Notes under the pieces: model-generated
Database searches by the model: none
What the model was told of the DNA's origin: nothing
The model's input: the letters and a program-made list of their open reading frames with translations, nothing else
Source of the DNA: Tranquillimonas alkanivorans
Lineage (GTDB): Bacteria > Pseudomonadota > Alphaproteobacteria > Rhodobacterales > Rhodobacteraceae
Assembly: GCF_900115595.1 (NCBI RefSeq)
Contig: NZ_FOXA01000002.1
Coordinates: 62,001 to 126,000 of the forward strand
Direction: 5' to 3'
Length of the DNA stretch: 64,000 nucleotides
Shown here: in pieces, positions 8,101 to 16,312 of the stretch
How the letters are laid out: every line of letters begins with the position of its first letter
Numbering within the stretch: position 1 is the stretch's first letter
Position numbers and translations under genes: made by a program

Positions 8101-9032
8101 GGCGCCGCCGCCACGATGGCGCCGAGCGCGGCGGTGGCGATGCGCGCCGCCGCCTTCTGCGACCGCGAGGTCAACAGGATCGGCACCTTCGCCCCCAGCA
8201 CGATGCCGCCCGCGCAGCAGCCCATGCCCAGTACCATCAGCTTGAAAAGCGCGTTGCCGGTGGTGATGTTCGGCGTCACCATGATGTCGGCGTCGCCCGC
8301 GACGGGGCTGTCGTAATGCTTCGCCTCGGCCGCCTCCTTCGAGAAGATGAGGTCCAGCGCCATGGGCCCCGCGACCTCGGCCTCGGGCAGGGCGTCCTTG
8401 GCCCAGGCGGCGATCTCGGCGGCCTCCATCGAGTTCGGAAGCGACGGGATCGGGTCCTCGTTAGCGCTCAGGATACCGGCCTTGGGCCGCTCGACACCCA
8501 GCCGGCGGGCCAGCGCGACGGCGTGGGACAGGCAGGCTTTCCGGGTCTCGACGTCCGGATCGACGTTGAGCGCCGCGTCGGTCAGCAGAAGCGGCCGGTC
8601 CGAGTGCGGCGGCGTGATGTGGAAGACATGGCCGCAGCGGGCGTCGGGCGCCCGCAGCCCGGCGCGGGCGGGAAGCAGGCCCTTGAGGAATGTGGCCGTG
8701 TGCACCTGCCCCTTCATGATCGCGTCCGCGTCCCCCTCGCGCGCCAGCGCGGCGGCGCGGTGCGCGGCCTCGGCATGCGGGGCGTGTTCCAGCCGGAAGG
8801 GCGAGATGTCCCAGCCGATCTGCTCGGCCGCCTCTCGGATCTTGTCGGTATCGCCGACCAGCACCGGCTCGGCCAGGCCCAGCTCCATCGCCTCGCGCAG
8901 GCCTTGAAGCGGGTTGACCGCGCCGGCGTTGACCAGCCCCACGCGCGGCGGCGGAAGGCTGCGCGCCCGGTCGAGCAGCCGCTGCGGCACGCGCGGCGTG
9001 ATCTGGGAGAGGAAGGGGAAGGGGTCGGTCAT
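8097..9032 (-). CDS. pta: Phosphate acetyltransferase (short PTA/PTB family)
   Basis: A 311-residue member of the phosphate acetyl/butyryltransferase family that exchanges acetyl-CoA and acetyl phosphate. Family-like features include GLVNAGAVNPLQGLREAM near the N-terminus, KGQVHT, and a C-terminal MVTPNITTGNALFK followed by a Gly-rich hydrophobic strand. It lacks the long N-terminal DRTGG/BioD-like part of E. coli Pta, as is usual in this short family. Translation starts at an ATG at 9032; an open frame continues upstream antisense to prmA but is not coding. Its coupling to ackA supports the phosphotransacetylase assignment over a butyryl or enoyl-CoA hydratase relative. Confidence 0.85.
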   Translation of the reverse strand: MTDPFPFLSQITPRVPQRLLDRARSLPPPRVGLVNAGAVNPLQGLREAMELGLAEPVLVGDTDKIREAAEQIGWDISPFRLEHAPHAEAAHRAAALAREGDADAIMKGQVHTATFLKGLLPARAGLRAPDARCGHVFHITPPHSDRPLLLTDAALNVDPDVETRKACLSHAVALARRLGVERPKAGILSANEDPIPSLPNSMEAAEIAAWAKDALPEAEVAGPMALDLIFSKEAAEAKHYDSPVAGDADIMVTPNITTGNALFKLMVLGMGCCAGGIVLGAKVPILLTSRSQKAAARIATAALGAIVAAAP

Positions 9033-9206
9033 GGCGGTCCTCGCGACGGTCGCGCTCTGGATGCCACGGGGACGGGGGGCGCATGCAAGATCTTTCCCGC
9101 CAGGCGGGTGCGACTCCTTCCTCCGACGTCGGCGGGATAGCCCGGCGCGCTTGATTGTGCGGCGGGGCGGGACTAAGCCCGGCGCGACCTGACACCGGAG
9201 CGCCCC

Positions 9207-10076
9207 ATGCCGACCTTCACCGCCCTGACGACCCTGCCCGGAAAAGAGGCCGCCGAGGCGCTTGGAGAGACGCTGGAAGAGCTTCAGCCCGAGCCGACCG
9301 GCATCGGCGTCTTCGAGATCGAGGACGACTCGGGGCTGTGGGAGGTCGGCGCCTACTTCGAGGAGGCGCCGGACGAGGCCGGGCTGGCGCTTCTGGCCGC
9401 CGCCTGGGGCGCGAAACCCTTCGCCGTGTCGGAGCTGCCCGAGATCGACTGGGTCGCCAAGGTGCGGCGCGAGCTGGTCCCGGTCGAGGCCGGGCGCTTC
9501 TTCGTCTACGGCAGCCACGACGCCGACAAGGTGCCCGAGGGCCGGATCGCGCTGCTGATCGAGGCGGCGATGGCGTTCGGCACCGGGCACCACGGCACGA
9601 CTCTGGGCTGCCTGCGCGCGCTCGACCGGCTGATGGACGGCGGGTTGGAGGGGCAGAACGTCGCCGATATCGGCTGCGGCACGGCGGTGCTGGCGATGGC
9701 GGCGGCGAAGGTGTGGCCGCGCCCGGTGCTGGCCTCGGACATCGACCCGGTGGCGGTCGAGGTGGCCGAGGCGAACGCGCGGGTCAACGGCCTCGATGGC
9801 CGGGTGATCTGCGTCGAGGCGGCGGGCTTCGACCATGCGACGCTGAAAGGGGCCGCGCCGTTCGACCTGGTCTTCGCCAACATCCTGAAGGGCCCGCTGA
9901 TCGACCTCGCCCCCTCGATGGCCGACCACGTTGCTTCCGGCGGCTATGCGATCCTGTCCGGCATCCTGAACCATCAGGCGGACGAGGTCGTGGACGTTTA
10001 TTCCCGCGCGGGCTTCAATGTTGCACACCGGGAAGAGATTGTTGACTGGACGACCCTGACCCTGCGGCGAAAATGA
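9207..10076 (+). CDS. prmA: Ribosomal protein L11 methyltransferase
   Basis: A 289-residue SAM-dependent enzyme expected to trimethylate lysines and the N-terminus of ribosomal protein L11. The N-terminal ~110 residues are a substrate-recognition domain. The catalytic domain shows AFGTGHHGTT, a hallmark of PrmA, then SAM motif I VADIGCGTAVLA, DIDPVAV, and FANILKGPL in place of the usual NxLxxPL motif. Preceded by GGAG. Its last four bases overlap the earliest possible start of the next open frame. It is divergent from pta across 174 bases, in which I see no obvious operator. Confidence 0.92.
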   Translation: MPTFTALTTLPGKEAAEALGETLEELQPEPTGIGVFEIEDDSGLWEVGAYFEEAPDEAGLALLAAAWGAKPFAVSELPEIDWVAKVRRELVPVEAGRFFVYGSHDADKVPEGRIALLIEAAMAFGTGHHGTTLGCLRALDRLMDGGLEGQNVADIGCGTAVLAMAAAKVWPRPVLASDIDPVAVEVAEANARVNGLDGRVICVEAAGFDHATLKGAAPFDLVFANILKGPLIDLAPSMADHVASGGYAILSGILNHQADEVVDVYSRAGFNVAHREEIVDWTTLTLRRK

Positions 10077-10189
10077 GGCAAACGGGGCGCAATTTCGTCG
10101 TATCGGAAGATTTCGCTCCAATTGCGCCGCAGTTCGACATATTTCCGACATCGTCGGTGGGGGCCGACGTAACGGAGTACGTGTTTGCC

Positions 10190-10537
10190 ATGTTGTCCCG
10201 CTCTCATGACGGATTTCACGATCGCGCCCGGCGCCTGCAGCGCAAGCATCGGCGCATGATGTACGGACGCGAGACGTGGATCGGGCCGGACGGCCTGCTG
10301 ATGGTGCGCCCGCGTGCGCGAGGCCCGGTGCTGTCCGTCCGGGGGCTGTTCCTGCTGCTTCTGACGCTGATGCTTGGGAAGGCCGCGCTCTACGCGCATC
10401 TGGGTCCCGTCGCCTATGGCGAGCGGGTCACCGAGCTTGAGGCTGGCGGCCCGGTCGAGCGGGCCGGCGCCTGGGCGATGCATCCCGGGCTGGCGACGCA
10501 GGAAATCGCGTCAGTGATCGCACCCTACCTGCCATGA
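10190..10537 (+). CDS. Small hypothetical membrane protein conserved in Rhodobacterales
   Basis: About 115 residues from the ATG at 10190 (an in-frame ATG at 10073 would add 39 poorly hydrophobic residues and overlap prmA). The start is very basic (HDRARRLQRKHRRMM), followed by a short beta-like stretch, RPRARGP, one clear membrane segment (about residues 50-72), and a C-terminal domain ending APYLP. I recall similar uncharacterised proteins next to prmA in Rhodobacteraceae, but no function is known. The architecture suggests a single-pass protein with a basic cytoplasmic face that could touch nucleic acid or acidic lipid. A hairpin shared with the opposing DUF1127 gene lies immediately after its stop. 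Confidence 0.65.
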   Translation: MLSRSHDGFHDRARRLQRKHRRMMYGRETWIGPDGLLMVRPRARGPVLSVRGLFLLLLTLMLGKAALYAHLGPVAYGERVTELEAGGPVERAGAWAMHPGLATQEIASVIAPYLP

Positions 10538-10567
10538 AAAAGGCCGCCCCCGGGGCGAGGGCGGCCT
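10537..10567 (-). terminator. Rho-independent terminator of the DUF1127 gene
   Basis: A perfect 9-base stem (10541-10549 with 10559-10567, core AGGCCGCCC) closes a 9-base loop. Read on the minus strand the stem is followed by a run of five T, giving a textbook terminator 25 bases past the DUF1127 stop. On the plus strand the same hairpin follows the preceding gene's stop, but without a U-tract. Confidence 0.85.
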
Positions 10568-10591
10568 GAAGGTCCGTCGCGTCGGCGGCGA

Positions 10592-10798
10592 TCAGCGGCG
10601 CACGAAGCGCTCGATCGCGCCGCGGTGCAGGCCGACGTCGTCGAGTTCGCGGTCGCTGAGCGCGTTCAGCGCCTTTCGGCTGATGCGGGCGTCGTTCCAG
10701 GCGGCAATGCCGGCGAACGTGCGCAGAATGGCGCGGACGACACGGCCGTCGGGCATGGCGGCGTGGGCGATGAAGCGGTCGGGTTCGTAAAGGGCCAT
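10592..10798 (-). CDS. DUF1127 small protein
   Basis: A 68-residue basic protein whose C-terminal half carries the DUF1127 pattern: a Trp-containing helix, then ISRKALNALSDRELDDVGLHRGAIERFVRR. Arginine-rich DUF1127 proteins in alphaproteobacteria are tied to stress responses, and in Rhodobacter sphaeroides the DUF1127 protein CcaF1 binds RNA and affects small-RNA maturation; whether this copy does so is inference. It has an AAGGAA ribosome site, its own terminator, and a long leader region with two inverted repeats, all pointing to an independently regulated single gene. Confidence 0.85.
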   Translation of the reverse strand: MALYEPDRFIAHAAMPDGRVVRAILRTFAGIAAWNDARISRKALNALSDRELDDVGLHRGAIERFVRR

Positions 10799-11059
10799 GG
10801 CGTGTTTCCTTGACGCTCGGGGTGGCGGTGCGATCAGCTCCTGAAACTCGCAGCTAGAAGCGCGGTTTCACCCGCGCAAGCAGGAAAATCTGCATGGCAG
10901 ATATGCGCTGTGTGCATGTGGCAAAAATGCCCTAACGCACTGTAATAGTTTAGTAAAATCGGCGTCAGACGTGTCGCGAACGACGCTTACGATGCCGTTT
11001 TCAGACCCGACATGCACCGTCCCGTTGCCGCGGAGAAACGGCATTGAGCCTTGGCCAAT

Positions 11060-11074
11060 GTTCGCCTTTCGTGC
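11060..11074 (+). promoter_or_regulatory. Candidate LexA (SOS) box of ruvCAB
   Basis: Reads GTTC-N7-GTGC. The alphaproteobacterial LexA site is the direct repeat GTTC-N7-GTTC, so this is one mismatch from consensus. It lies 39 bases before the ruvC start, a sensible operator position, and ruvCAB genes are commonly SOS-controlled. The match is short, so it is a prediction only. Confidence 0.5.
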
Positions 11075-11104
11075 TAGCCGTCGAAAAAAGTCGGCGAAAG
11101 GCGA
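11062..11104 (+). promoter_or_regulatory. Leader hairpin just before the ruvC ribosome-binding site
   Basis: TCGCCTTTCG at 11062-11071 is an exact reverse complement of CGAAAGGCGA at 11095-11104, a 10-base stem enclosing 23 bases that contain six A in a row. It ends one or two bases before the ruvC ribosome site (CAGGG) and overlaps the LexA-like box. It could mask ribosome access if it lies on the transcript. Confidence 0.45.
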
Positions 11105-11112
11105 GCAGGGAC

Positions 11113-11607
11113 ATGCGTGTGATGGGAATCGACCCGGGCCTGAGGTGCATGGGCTGGGGCGTGATCGAGGTCGCGGGCAGCCGCCTGTCGCACGTCGCAA
11201 ACGGCCAGTGCGTGTCCGAGGGCGACGACCTCGCCGCGCGGCTTCTCAGTCTGCACCGCCAGCTCGGCCGCGTGCTGGAGAAATACGCGCCCACCGCCGC
11301 CGCGATCGAGCAGACCTTCGTCAACCGCGACGGCGCGGGCACTCTGAAGCTGGGCCAGGCGCGGGGCGTGGCGCTTCTGTCGCTGGCGCAGGCCGGCCTG
11401 CCCGTCGGAGAGTACGCGCCCAATGCCGTGAAGAAGACGGTCGTGGGCGTGGGCCACGCCGACAAGCGGCAGGTCGGGCACATGGTGCGGATGCAGCTTC
11501 CGGGGGTCGAGATCGTGGGCACCGACGCCGCCGACGCGCTGGCCATCGCCATCTGCCACGCCTTCCATCGCCAGACCGCCGACCGCATGGCGAGGGCGGG
11601 CGCATGA
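11113..11607 (+). CDS. ruvC: Holliday junction resolvase RuvC
   Basis: A 164-residue endonuclease that cuts Holliday junctions during recombination repair. The four catalytic acids fall at the same numbers as in E. coli: Asp7 (GIDPG), Glu66 (AIEQTF), Asp138 and Asp141 (GTDAADA). I use ATG 11113 because it places Asp7 correctly; an in-frame ATG at 11044 would add 23 unrelated residues and lies before the leader hairpin. The stop overlaps the ruvA start as ATGA, and the order ruvC-ruvA-ruvB is the standard one. Confidence 0.96.
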   Translation: MRVMGIDPGLRCMGWGVIEVAGSRLSHVANGQCVSEGDDLAARLLSLHRQLGRVLEKYAPTAAAIEQTFVNRDGAGTLKLGQARGVALLSLAQAGLPVGEYAPNAVKKTVVGVGHADKRQVGHMVRMQLPGVEIVGTDAADALAIAICHAFHRQTADRMARAGA

Positions 11608-12275
11608 TCGGACGCATCGCCGGACGCATCGACTATCGCGGCCCCGACCACGTGCTGATCGACGTGCGCGGCGTGGGCTATGTCGTCCATTGCTCGGACC
11701 GCACCATGATGGCGCTGCCGGGGGCGGGGGAGCATGCGGCGCTTTATACCGACCTGCTGGTGCGCGAGGACCTGTTGCAGCTTTTCGGCTTCCTCTCGCT
11801 GGCCGAGAAGGAGTGGCACCGCCTGCTGATGAGCGTCCAGGGCATCGGCGCGAAAGCCTCGATGGCGATCCTGGGCGCGCTGGGCCCCGACGGGGTCAGC
11901 CGCGCCATCGCGCTGGGCGACTGGAACGCCATTCGTGCAGCGCAGGGCGTGGGGCCCAAGATCGCGCAGCGGGTGGTGAACGAACTGAAGGACAAGGCGC
12001 CGACGGTCATGGCCATGGGCGTGCAGTCCGAGATCACGCCTGTCGCCGCCCCGGCCGAGGACGACGGCGAGGTGATCGAGGCCGCGCCGGCCCCGCGCCC
12101 CGCCGCGCCCCGGTCAAACCCCGCCCAGTCCGAGGCGATGTCGGCGCTGGCCAATCTGGGCTACGGTCCCTCGGAAGCCGCGCGCGCGGTGGCCGAGGCG
12201 GCGGGCGACGCGCCCGACGCCGACACGGCGGGGCTGATCCGCGCCGCGCTGCGCCTGCTCGCGCCGAAGGGATAA
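11604..12275 (+). CDS. ruvA: Holliday junction branch migration subunit RuvA
   Basis: A 223-residue DNA-binding protein that forms the tetramer holding the junction while RuvB pumps DNA. Domain order is typical: an OB-fold start MIGRIAGRI, a helix-hairpin-helix region with the motifs SVQGIGAK and [12 protein letters not shown], an acidic and Ala/Pro-rich linker (about residues 140-175), and a C-terminal three-helix domain ([12 protein letters not shown]) that contacts RuvB. Overlaps ruvC by four bases and ends three bases before ruvB. Confidence 0.96.
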   Translation: MIGRIAGRIDYRGPDHVLIDVRGVGYVVHCSDRTMMALPGAGEHAALYTDLLVREDLLQLFGFLSLAEKEWHRLLMSVQGIGAKASMAILGALGPDGVSRAIALGDWNAIRAAQGVGPKIAQRVVNELKDKAPTVMAMGVQSEITPVAAPAEDDGEVIEAAPAPRPAAPRSNPAQSEAMSALANLGYGPSEAARAVAEAAGDAPDADTAGLIRAALRLLAPKG

Positions 12276-12278
12276 CTG

Positions 12279-13304
12279 ATGGACCAGCCCGACCCGACCC
12301 TGCGGCCCGAGAAACTGCCCGAGGACGACCGCGCCCTGCGCCCGCAGGGGCTGGGCGAGTTCATCGGGCAGGCCGAGGCGCGGGCGAACCTGCGCGTCTT
12401 CATCGAAAGCGCTCGGATGCGCGGGCAGGCGATGGACCACGCGCTGTTTCACGGGCCACCGGGGCTGGGCAAGACGACGCTGGCGCAGATCATGGCGCGT
12501 GAGCTGGGCGTGAACTTCCGCATGACCTCCGGGCCCGTCCTGGCCAAGGCCGGTGACCTTGCCGCGATCCTGACCAACCTCGAGGCGCGCGACGTCCTGT
12601 TCATCGACGAGATCCACCGCCTGAACCCCGTGGTCGAGGAAGTGCTGTATCCGGCGATGGAGGATTTCGAACTCGACCTCGTGATCGGCGAGGGACCGGC
12701 GGCGCGGACCGTGCGGATCGAGTTGCAGCCCTTCACGCTGGTGGGGGCGACCACGCGGCTGGGGCTGCTGACCACGCCTCTGCGCGACCGCTTCGGCATC
12801 CCGATCCGGCTGCAATTCTACACGGTCGAGGAGCTGCACCAGATAGTCACCCGCGGTGCGCGGCTTCTGGGCGTGCCGGCCGAGGACGACGGCGCGCGCG
12901 AGATCGCCCGCCGCGCCCGGGGCACGCCGCGCATCGCCGGTCGTCTGTTGCGCCGGGTCGTGGATTTCGCGCTGGTCGAGGGCGACGGTCGGCTCACGCG
13001 CGAGATCGCCGACAGCGCCCTGACGCGGCTGGGAGTGGACGACCTGGGCCTCGACGGGGCCGACCGGCGCTATCTGCGGCTGATCGCCGAGAATTACGGC
13101 GGCGGCCCGGTGGGGGTCGAGACGATGTCGGCGGCGCTGTCGGAAAGCCGCGACGCGCTGGAAGAGGTGATCGAGCCTTACCTACTGCAACAGGGCCTGA
13201 TCCAGCGCACGCCGCGCGGGCGCATGTTGGCTCAGAAGGCTTGGACGCACATGGGCCTCGTCGCGCCGAAAGCGCCGGGGCAGGGGGACCTGTTCGGGAA
13301 GTAG
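12279..13304 (+). CDS. ruvB: Holliday junction helicase RuvB
   Basis: A 341-residue AAA+ ATPase motor for branch migration. Walker A is GPPGLGKTT at residues 59-67, Walker B is LFIDEIHRL, sensor 1 is [18 protein letters not shown], and the arginine-bearing sensor 2 segment is [17 protein letters not shown]. The C-terminal winged-helix domain carries the usual [17 protein letters not shown]. Length and motifs are complete. It is the third gene of the ruv operon and ends immediately before the stop of the convergent pabC-like gene, with no intergenic terminator. Confidence 0.97.
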   Translation: MDQPDPTLRPEKLPEDDRALRPQGLGEFIGQAEARANLRVFIESARMRGQAMDHALFHGPPGLGKTTLAQIMARELGVNFRMTSGPVLAKAGDLAAILTNLEARDVLFIDEIHRLNPVVEEVLYPAMEDFELDLVIGEGPAARTVRIELQPFTLVGATTRLGLLTTPLRDRFGIPIRLQFYTVEELHQIVTRGARLLGVPAEDDGAREIARRARGTPRIAGRLLRRVVDFALVEGDGRLTREIADSALTRLGVDDLGLDGADRRYLRLIAENYGGGPVGVETMSAALSESRDALEEVIEPYLLQQGLIQRTPRGRMLAQKAWTHMGLVAPKAPGQGDLFGK

Positions 13305-13940
13305 TCAGCCCAGCCGCGCCGGGACCAGCCCGCGCACGGAGTTGCCGACGAAGAGCTGACCGTGTTCCAGGTCCGGCGCGTGCAGCACCGCCTCCAACGC
13401 CCGGCCCTCGTCCAGCAGCGTGCGGCGCAGGACCCCGGGCAGCGCGCCGCTCGACAGGGGCGGCGTCAGGAGCGTTCCGTCGCGGTCGAGGAAAACGTTG
13501 GTGATCGTCCCCTCGACCACCTCGCCGCGCTCGTTGAGGAAGAGCACCTCGTCCACCCCGGCGGGCAGCGCGGCGCGGGTAGCGGTGTACAGGACCCTCT
13601 GTGTGCTCTTCACGCCCAGCCACGGGTCGTCCGACCGCAGCCGCATCTCGGCCAGCCGCACGTGCCAGAGCGACGGCACCTCGCCCAGCGGAGCCTGCGT
13701 CACTTCCAGAGTGCCGTCCGCGCCGAGTGTCAGGCGCAGGCGGAGGGGGAGGTCGCCTTCACACTCCAGCAGCCGCGCCCGCGCCGTGTCGCGGTCGCAG
13801 GGGAAGCCGAGCCGCGCAGCGCTTTGCTCAAGCCGGTCGAGATGACGTTCCAGCCGGGCGGGCGGCGTGCCGGGGTCGCGGCGCAGCGTCTCGATCAGCT
13901 TCAGGCCGGGCGGGAGAGGTCGGCGAAACGGCTTTTCCAC
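13305..13940 (-). CDS. Class IV aminotransferase, probable aminodeoxychorismate lyase (PabC)
   Basis: About 211 residues with the fold-type IV PLP-enzyme layout: LIETLR near the start, RLERHLDRLEQSAARLGF, a WLGVKST segment that should supply the PLP lysine, NERGEVVEGTITNVFL with the conserved Glu and Asn, and PGVLRRTLL at the end. These are the marks of PabC/BCAT enzymes. PabC releases pyruvate from aminodeoxychorismate to give 4-aminobenzoate for folate. I take the GTG at 13940 as start because it gives a homologous N-terminus, although it lies 40 bases inside pabB. The pairing with pabB supports PabC over a branched-chain or D-amino acid transaminase. Confidence 0.78.
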   Translation of the reverse strand: MEKPFRRPLPPGLKLIETLRRDPGTPPARLERHLDRLEQSAARLGFPCDRDTARARLLECEGDLPLRLRLTLGADGTLEVTQAPLGEVPSLWHVRLAEMRLRSDDPWLGVKSTQRVLYTATRAALPAGVDEVLFLNERGEVVEGTITNVFLDRDGTLLTPPLSSGALPGVLRRTLLDEGRALEAVLHAPDLEHGQLFVGNSVRGLVPARLG

Positions 13941-15031
13941 AGCGCCTCCTCGTACTCGGCATCGGCGGTGCTGTCGTAGACGACGCCGCCGCCCACGTCG
14001 AGCCGCGCCTCGCCGTCCGCCATCAGCATCAGCGTGCGGATGCCCACATTGAACGACGCGCGCCCGTCCGGCGCGGCCCAGCCGATGGCGCCGCAATACG
14101 CCTCGCGCGGGGCTGGCTCGAGCTCGTGGATGATCTCCATCGCGCGCACCTTGGGCGCGCCGGTGACCGAGCCGCAGGGATGCAGCGCGCGCAGGATGTC
14201 GGAGAGCTGCGCATTCCGGCGCAGGCGGGCGCGGACCAGCGAGGTCATCTGGAACACGGTGCTGTAGGCTTCGATCCGAAACAGCTCGGGCACCTCGACG
14301 CTGCCGGTTTCGGCGACGCGCGAGATGTCGTTGCGCAGAAGATCCACGATCATCAGGTTCTCGGCCCGGTTTTTCGCGGACACGCCCAGCCAGGCGCGGC
14401 GCTCGGCATCCTCGGCCTCGGTCGCGCCGCGGGCGACGGTGCCCTTCATCGGGCGCGTCTCGATCACGCCATCCGCGCCGGTGCGGAAGAACAGCTCGGG
14501 CGAACGCGACAGCAGCGCCGGGCCGCCAAGGTCCACGAACGCCCCGTGCGGCACCGGCTGGCGGCGGCGCAGGGCAGCATAGAGGTCGAGCGGATCGCCC
14601 TGCCACCGCGAGTGCATCGGGAAGGTCAGGTTCACCTGATAGGTGTCGCCCGCCGCGATGTAGTCGTGCACCCGGCCGAAGGCGGCGCGGTAGTCGTCGG
14701 CGGACCAGAGCGGCTGCGGCTGGCTCAGCCGCGCGTCCGGGTCCGTCGGCAGCGCGGGCAGCGCGTCGGGGCCGTCGAACACGCCGAAGAGCATCAGCGG
14801 CAGCGTTCGTTTCGCCGGCATCAGCGGACCGAGCTTGCCGGTGAAGCAGTACCCCAACTCGTAAGAGGCATAGCCCGCCACCCACAGCCCGTCCCGCCGC
14901 GCCGCGTCGAGATCGGAAAGCGCTGCGGGCACCTCGGCGGGCGTGTCGGCGCGCACGATGCGGCGCGGCCGCTCGAATAGGGTGCCGCCGGGCAGCGGCC
15001 CCGCGTCGAAGATGATCCGGCCTGACGTCAT
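13901..15031 (-). CDS. pabB: Aminodeoxychorismate synthase component I
   Basis: A 376-residue chorismate-using enzyme that adds an amino group to chorismate in 4-aminobenzoate synthesis. Its C-terminal ~250 residues are the chorismate-binding domain with YQVNLTFPM, SRSPELFF, ETRPMKGT, NLMIVDLLRNDISRV, and the signature CGSVTGAPKVRAMEIIHELE. It is shorter than E. coli PabB and lacks most of the N-terminal domain, like other alphaproteobacterial forms. The PIKGT lysine that distinguishes PabB from anthranilate synthase appears here as PMKGT. The glutaminase partner PabA is not in the window. Confidence 0.88.
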   Translation of the reverse strand: MTSGRIIFDAGPLPGGTLFERPRRIVRADTPAEVPAALSDLDAARRDGLWVAGYASYELGYCFTGKLGPLMPAKRTLPLMLFGVFDGPDALPALPTDPDARLSQPQPLWSADDYRAAFGRVHDYIAAGDTYQVNLTFPMHSRWQGDPLDLYAALRRRQPVPHGAFVDLGGPALLSRSPELFFRTGADGVIETRPMKGTVARGATEAEDAERRAWLGVSAKNRAENLMIVDLLRNDISRVAETGSVEVPELFRIEAYSTVFQMTSLVRARLRRNAQLSDILRALHPCGSVTGAPKVRAMEIIHELEPAPREAYCGAIGWAAPDGRASFNVGIRTLMLMADGEARLDVGGGVVYDSTADAEYEEALWKSRFADLSRPA

Positions 15032-15097
15032 GGTTCCCGTGCTCCGCGCACCGCCGCGATGCGGCCCAGCTAACGGCTCGCGCGGGCGGATGGAAGA

Positions 15098-16057
15098 TCA
15101 GCGCGCAACGTCGCCCGTTCGCGCCTCGATCATGCGCAGGAAGACCTCGGCGGCCTGGGGCAGCGGCTCGTCCTTCCGGGTGACGATGGAGTAGGGGACC
15201 ACCGTCATGTCGGTGGCCAGCGGCAACGTCCGGATGCGCCCGGCCAGGCCTTCGTCGCTGGCATAGAAGCCCGCGACGGAACGCGCCACGGGCGCCACGG
15301 CGTTCGAGCCGCCGATGATGGCCAGCGTCACCAGAAGCGACGAGGTGCTGACCACGCGGGCGGGCAGGGGGTGGCCGCGTTCAAGCAGGTACAACTCGGC
15401 CGTGCGGCGCAGAAGCCCGCCGGGCGGCTGCATCACCCAGTCATAGGTCAGGCATTCCTCGAGCGTGGGCACGTTGCGCTTCAACAGGGGATGATCCTCG
15501 CGCACGATCAGGCTGACGGGCTCGGGGCCGATGGTGCGCAGCGAGACCGCGCGCGGGTCCACGGTGTCGAGCAGTCGGCCGATATAGAAGTCGAGCCGCC
15601 CGGACAGCAGTGCCTCGCCCAGCTTGTCCGAGGTGTCGACCAGCACGTTGACCCCGATCTCGGGGTGGGTGACCCGCGCCTGCCGGATCGCCGGAAGCAC
15701 CAGTTCCAGCGCCGGGCCGGTCACCGCGCCGGCCTCGACCCGGCCGCGCCGGCCCGAGGACAGCTGCGCGATCTCGTGCCCGGTCTCGTCCAGGTCACGC
15801 AGGGTGCGGCGGGCGCGCGCGGCCAGAAGCGCGCCCGCCTCGTTCAGGACGATGCCGCGCGGATGCCGGTCGTAAAGCTTCGCGCCGACCAGCCGCTCGA
15901 TGTCGGACAGCATGCGCGAGGCGGCGGGCTGAGACACCGAAAGCTGCGCCGCAGCGGCGCTGATCTGTCCCGTCTCCTCGACCGCCGCCATCAGGCGCAG
16001 GTGTCTCAGCGTAAGCCCCTGCCGGACGAGCCGGTCGCGCCCCGTGTGTTCGCTCAT
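15098..16057 (-). CDS. LysR-family regulator, GbpR-like
   Basis: A 319-residue LysR-type regulator. The winged helix-turn-helix lies at about residues 14-73 (LTLRHLRLMAAVEETGQISAAA and SQPAASRML), followed by the effector-binding domain with a DTSDKL and ERGHPLP pattern. In Agrobacterium the LysR protein GbpR sits beside chvE and controls it in response to galactose, arabinose and related sugars. The same divergent arrangement with chvE here makes that role likely, though it is inferred from position and family. A palindromic candidate operator lies 18 bases upstream of its start. Confidence 0.83.
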   Translation of the reverse strand: MSEHTGRDRLVRQGLTLRHLRLMAAVEETGQISAAAAQLSVSQPAASRMLSDIERLVGAKLYDRHPRGIVLNEAGALLAARARRTLRDLDETGHEIAQLSSGRRGRVEAGAVTGPALELVLPAIRQARVTHPEIGVNVLVDTSDKLGEALLSGRLDFYIGRLLDTVDPRAVSLRTIGPEPVSLIVREDHPLLKRNVPTLEECLTYDWVMQPPGGLLRRTAELYLLERGHPLPARVVSTSSLLVTLAIIGGSNAVAPVARSVAGFYASDEGLAGRIRTLPLATDMTVVPYSIVTRKDEPLPQAAEVFLRMIEARTGDVAR

Positions 16058-16075
16058 GCGTCCTCGCCTCCCGTC

Positions 16076-16095
16076 GCCGATATAACATGATCGGC
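16076..16095. promoter_or_regulatory. Palindromic candidate operator between the LysR gene and chvE
   Basis: GCCGAT (16076-16081) and ATCGGC (16090-16095) form a perfect inverted repeat with an 8-base AT-rich spacer. A second copy of the spacer word ATAAC occurs 14 bases along (16082 and 16096). LysR-type proteins bind such partly symmetric AT-rich sites near their own promoter, so autoregulation and control of chvE is a fair inference. Confidence 0.45.
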
Positions 16096-16284
16096 ATAAC
16101 GCGGCGCAACGATATCATTTGGAGCGGATAGGGATTTCGTCTTACCCATTGCGGGAGCGTCCAAGGGCGCTTGCGGCGCACGGCTCCGAGGAGGACCCGC
16201 GCCGGAAGGAGGAGCAACCAGTTTGCCGAGCGATGCGGCCCCGGCGGGCGGCGGTCCAAGCGACCTGCCGCACATAGCAAGGGT

Positions 16285-16299
16285 CCGGTTCGCAACCGG
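16285..16299 (+). promoter_or_regulatory. Hairpin before the chvE ribosome-binding site
   Basis: CCGGTT-CGC-AACCGG is a perfect 6-base stem with a 3-base loop. It ends just before the strong AGGGAGGAC ribosome site of chvE. It may shape the mRNA 5' end; it looks superficially like a tRNA T-arm, but no other tRNA arm is present. Confidence 0.35.
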
Positions 16300-16312
16300 C
16301 AGGGAGGACAAG

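Larger units (their letters stand above)
10799..11112. other. Divergent regulatory gap between the DUF1127 gene and ruvC
   Basis: 314 bases without a gene, less GC-rich than its surroundings near 10930-10965. On the DUF1127 side are two perfect inverted repeats, GCGCGG-N6-CCGCGC (10860-10877) and ATCTGC-ATG-GCAGAT (10888-10902). On the ruvC side are a LexA-like box (11060-11074) and a long hairpin (11062-11104), listed separately. No open frame in the gap looks coding. Confidence 0.6.

Noticed and set aside
9033-10151. N-terminal extension of phosphate acetyltransferase to 684 residues
   Set aside because: The extra part is antisense to prmA, lacks any Pta domain, and the family start lies at 9032.
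16240-16312. tRNA-like fold upstream of chvE, because of GGTTCGCAACC
   Set aside because: Only the T-arm-like hairpin is present; no acceptor, D or anticodon arms can be drawn.
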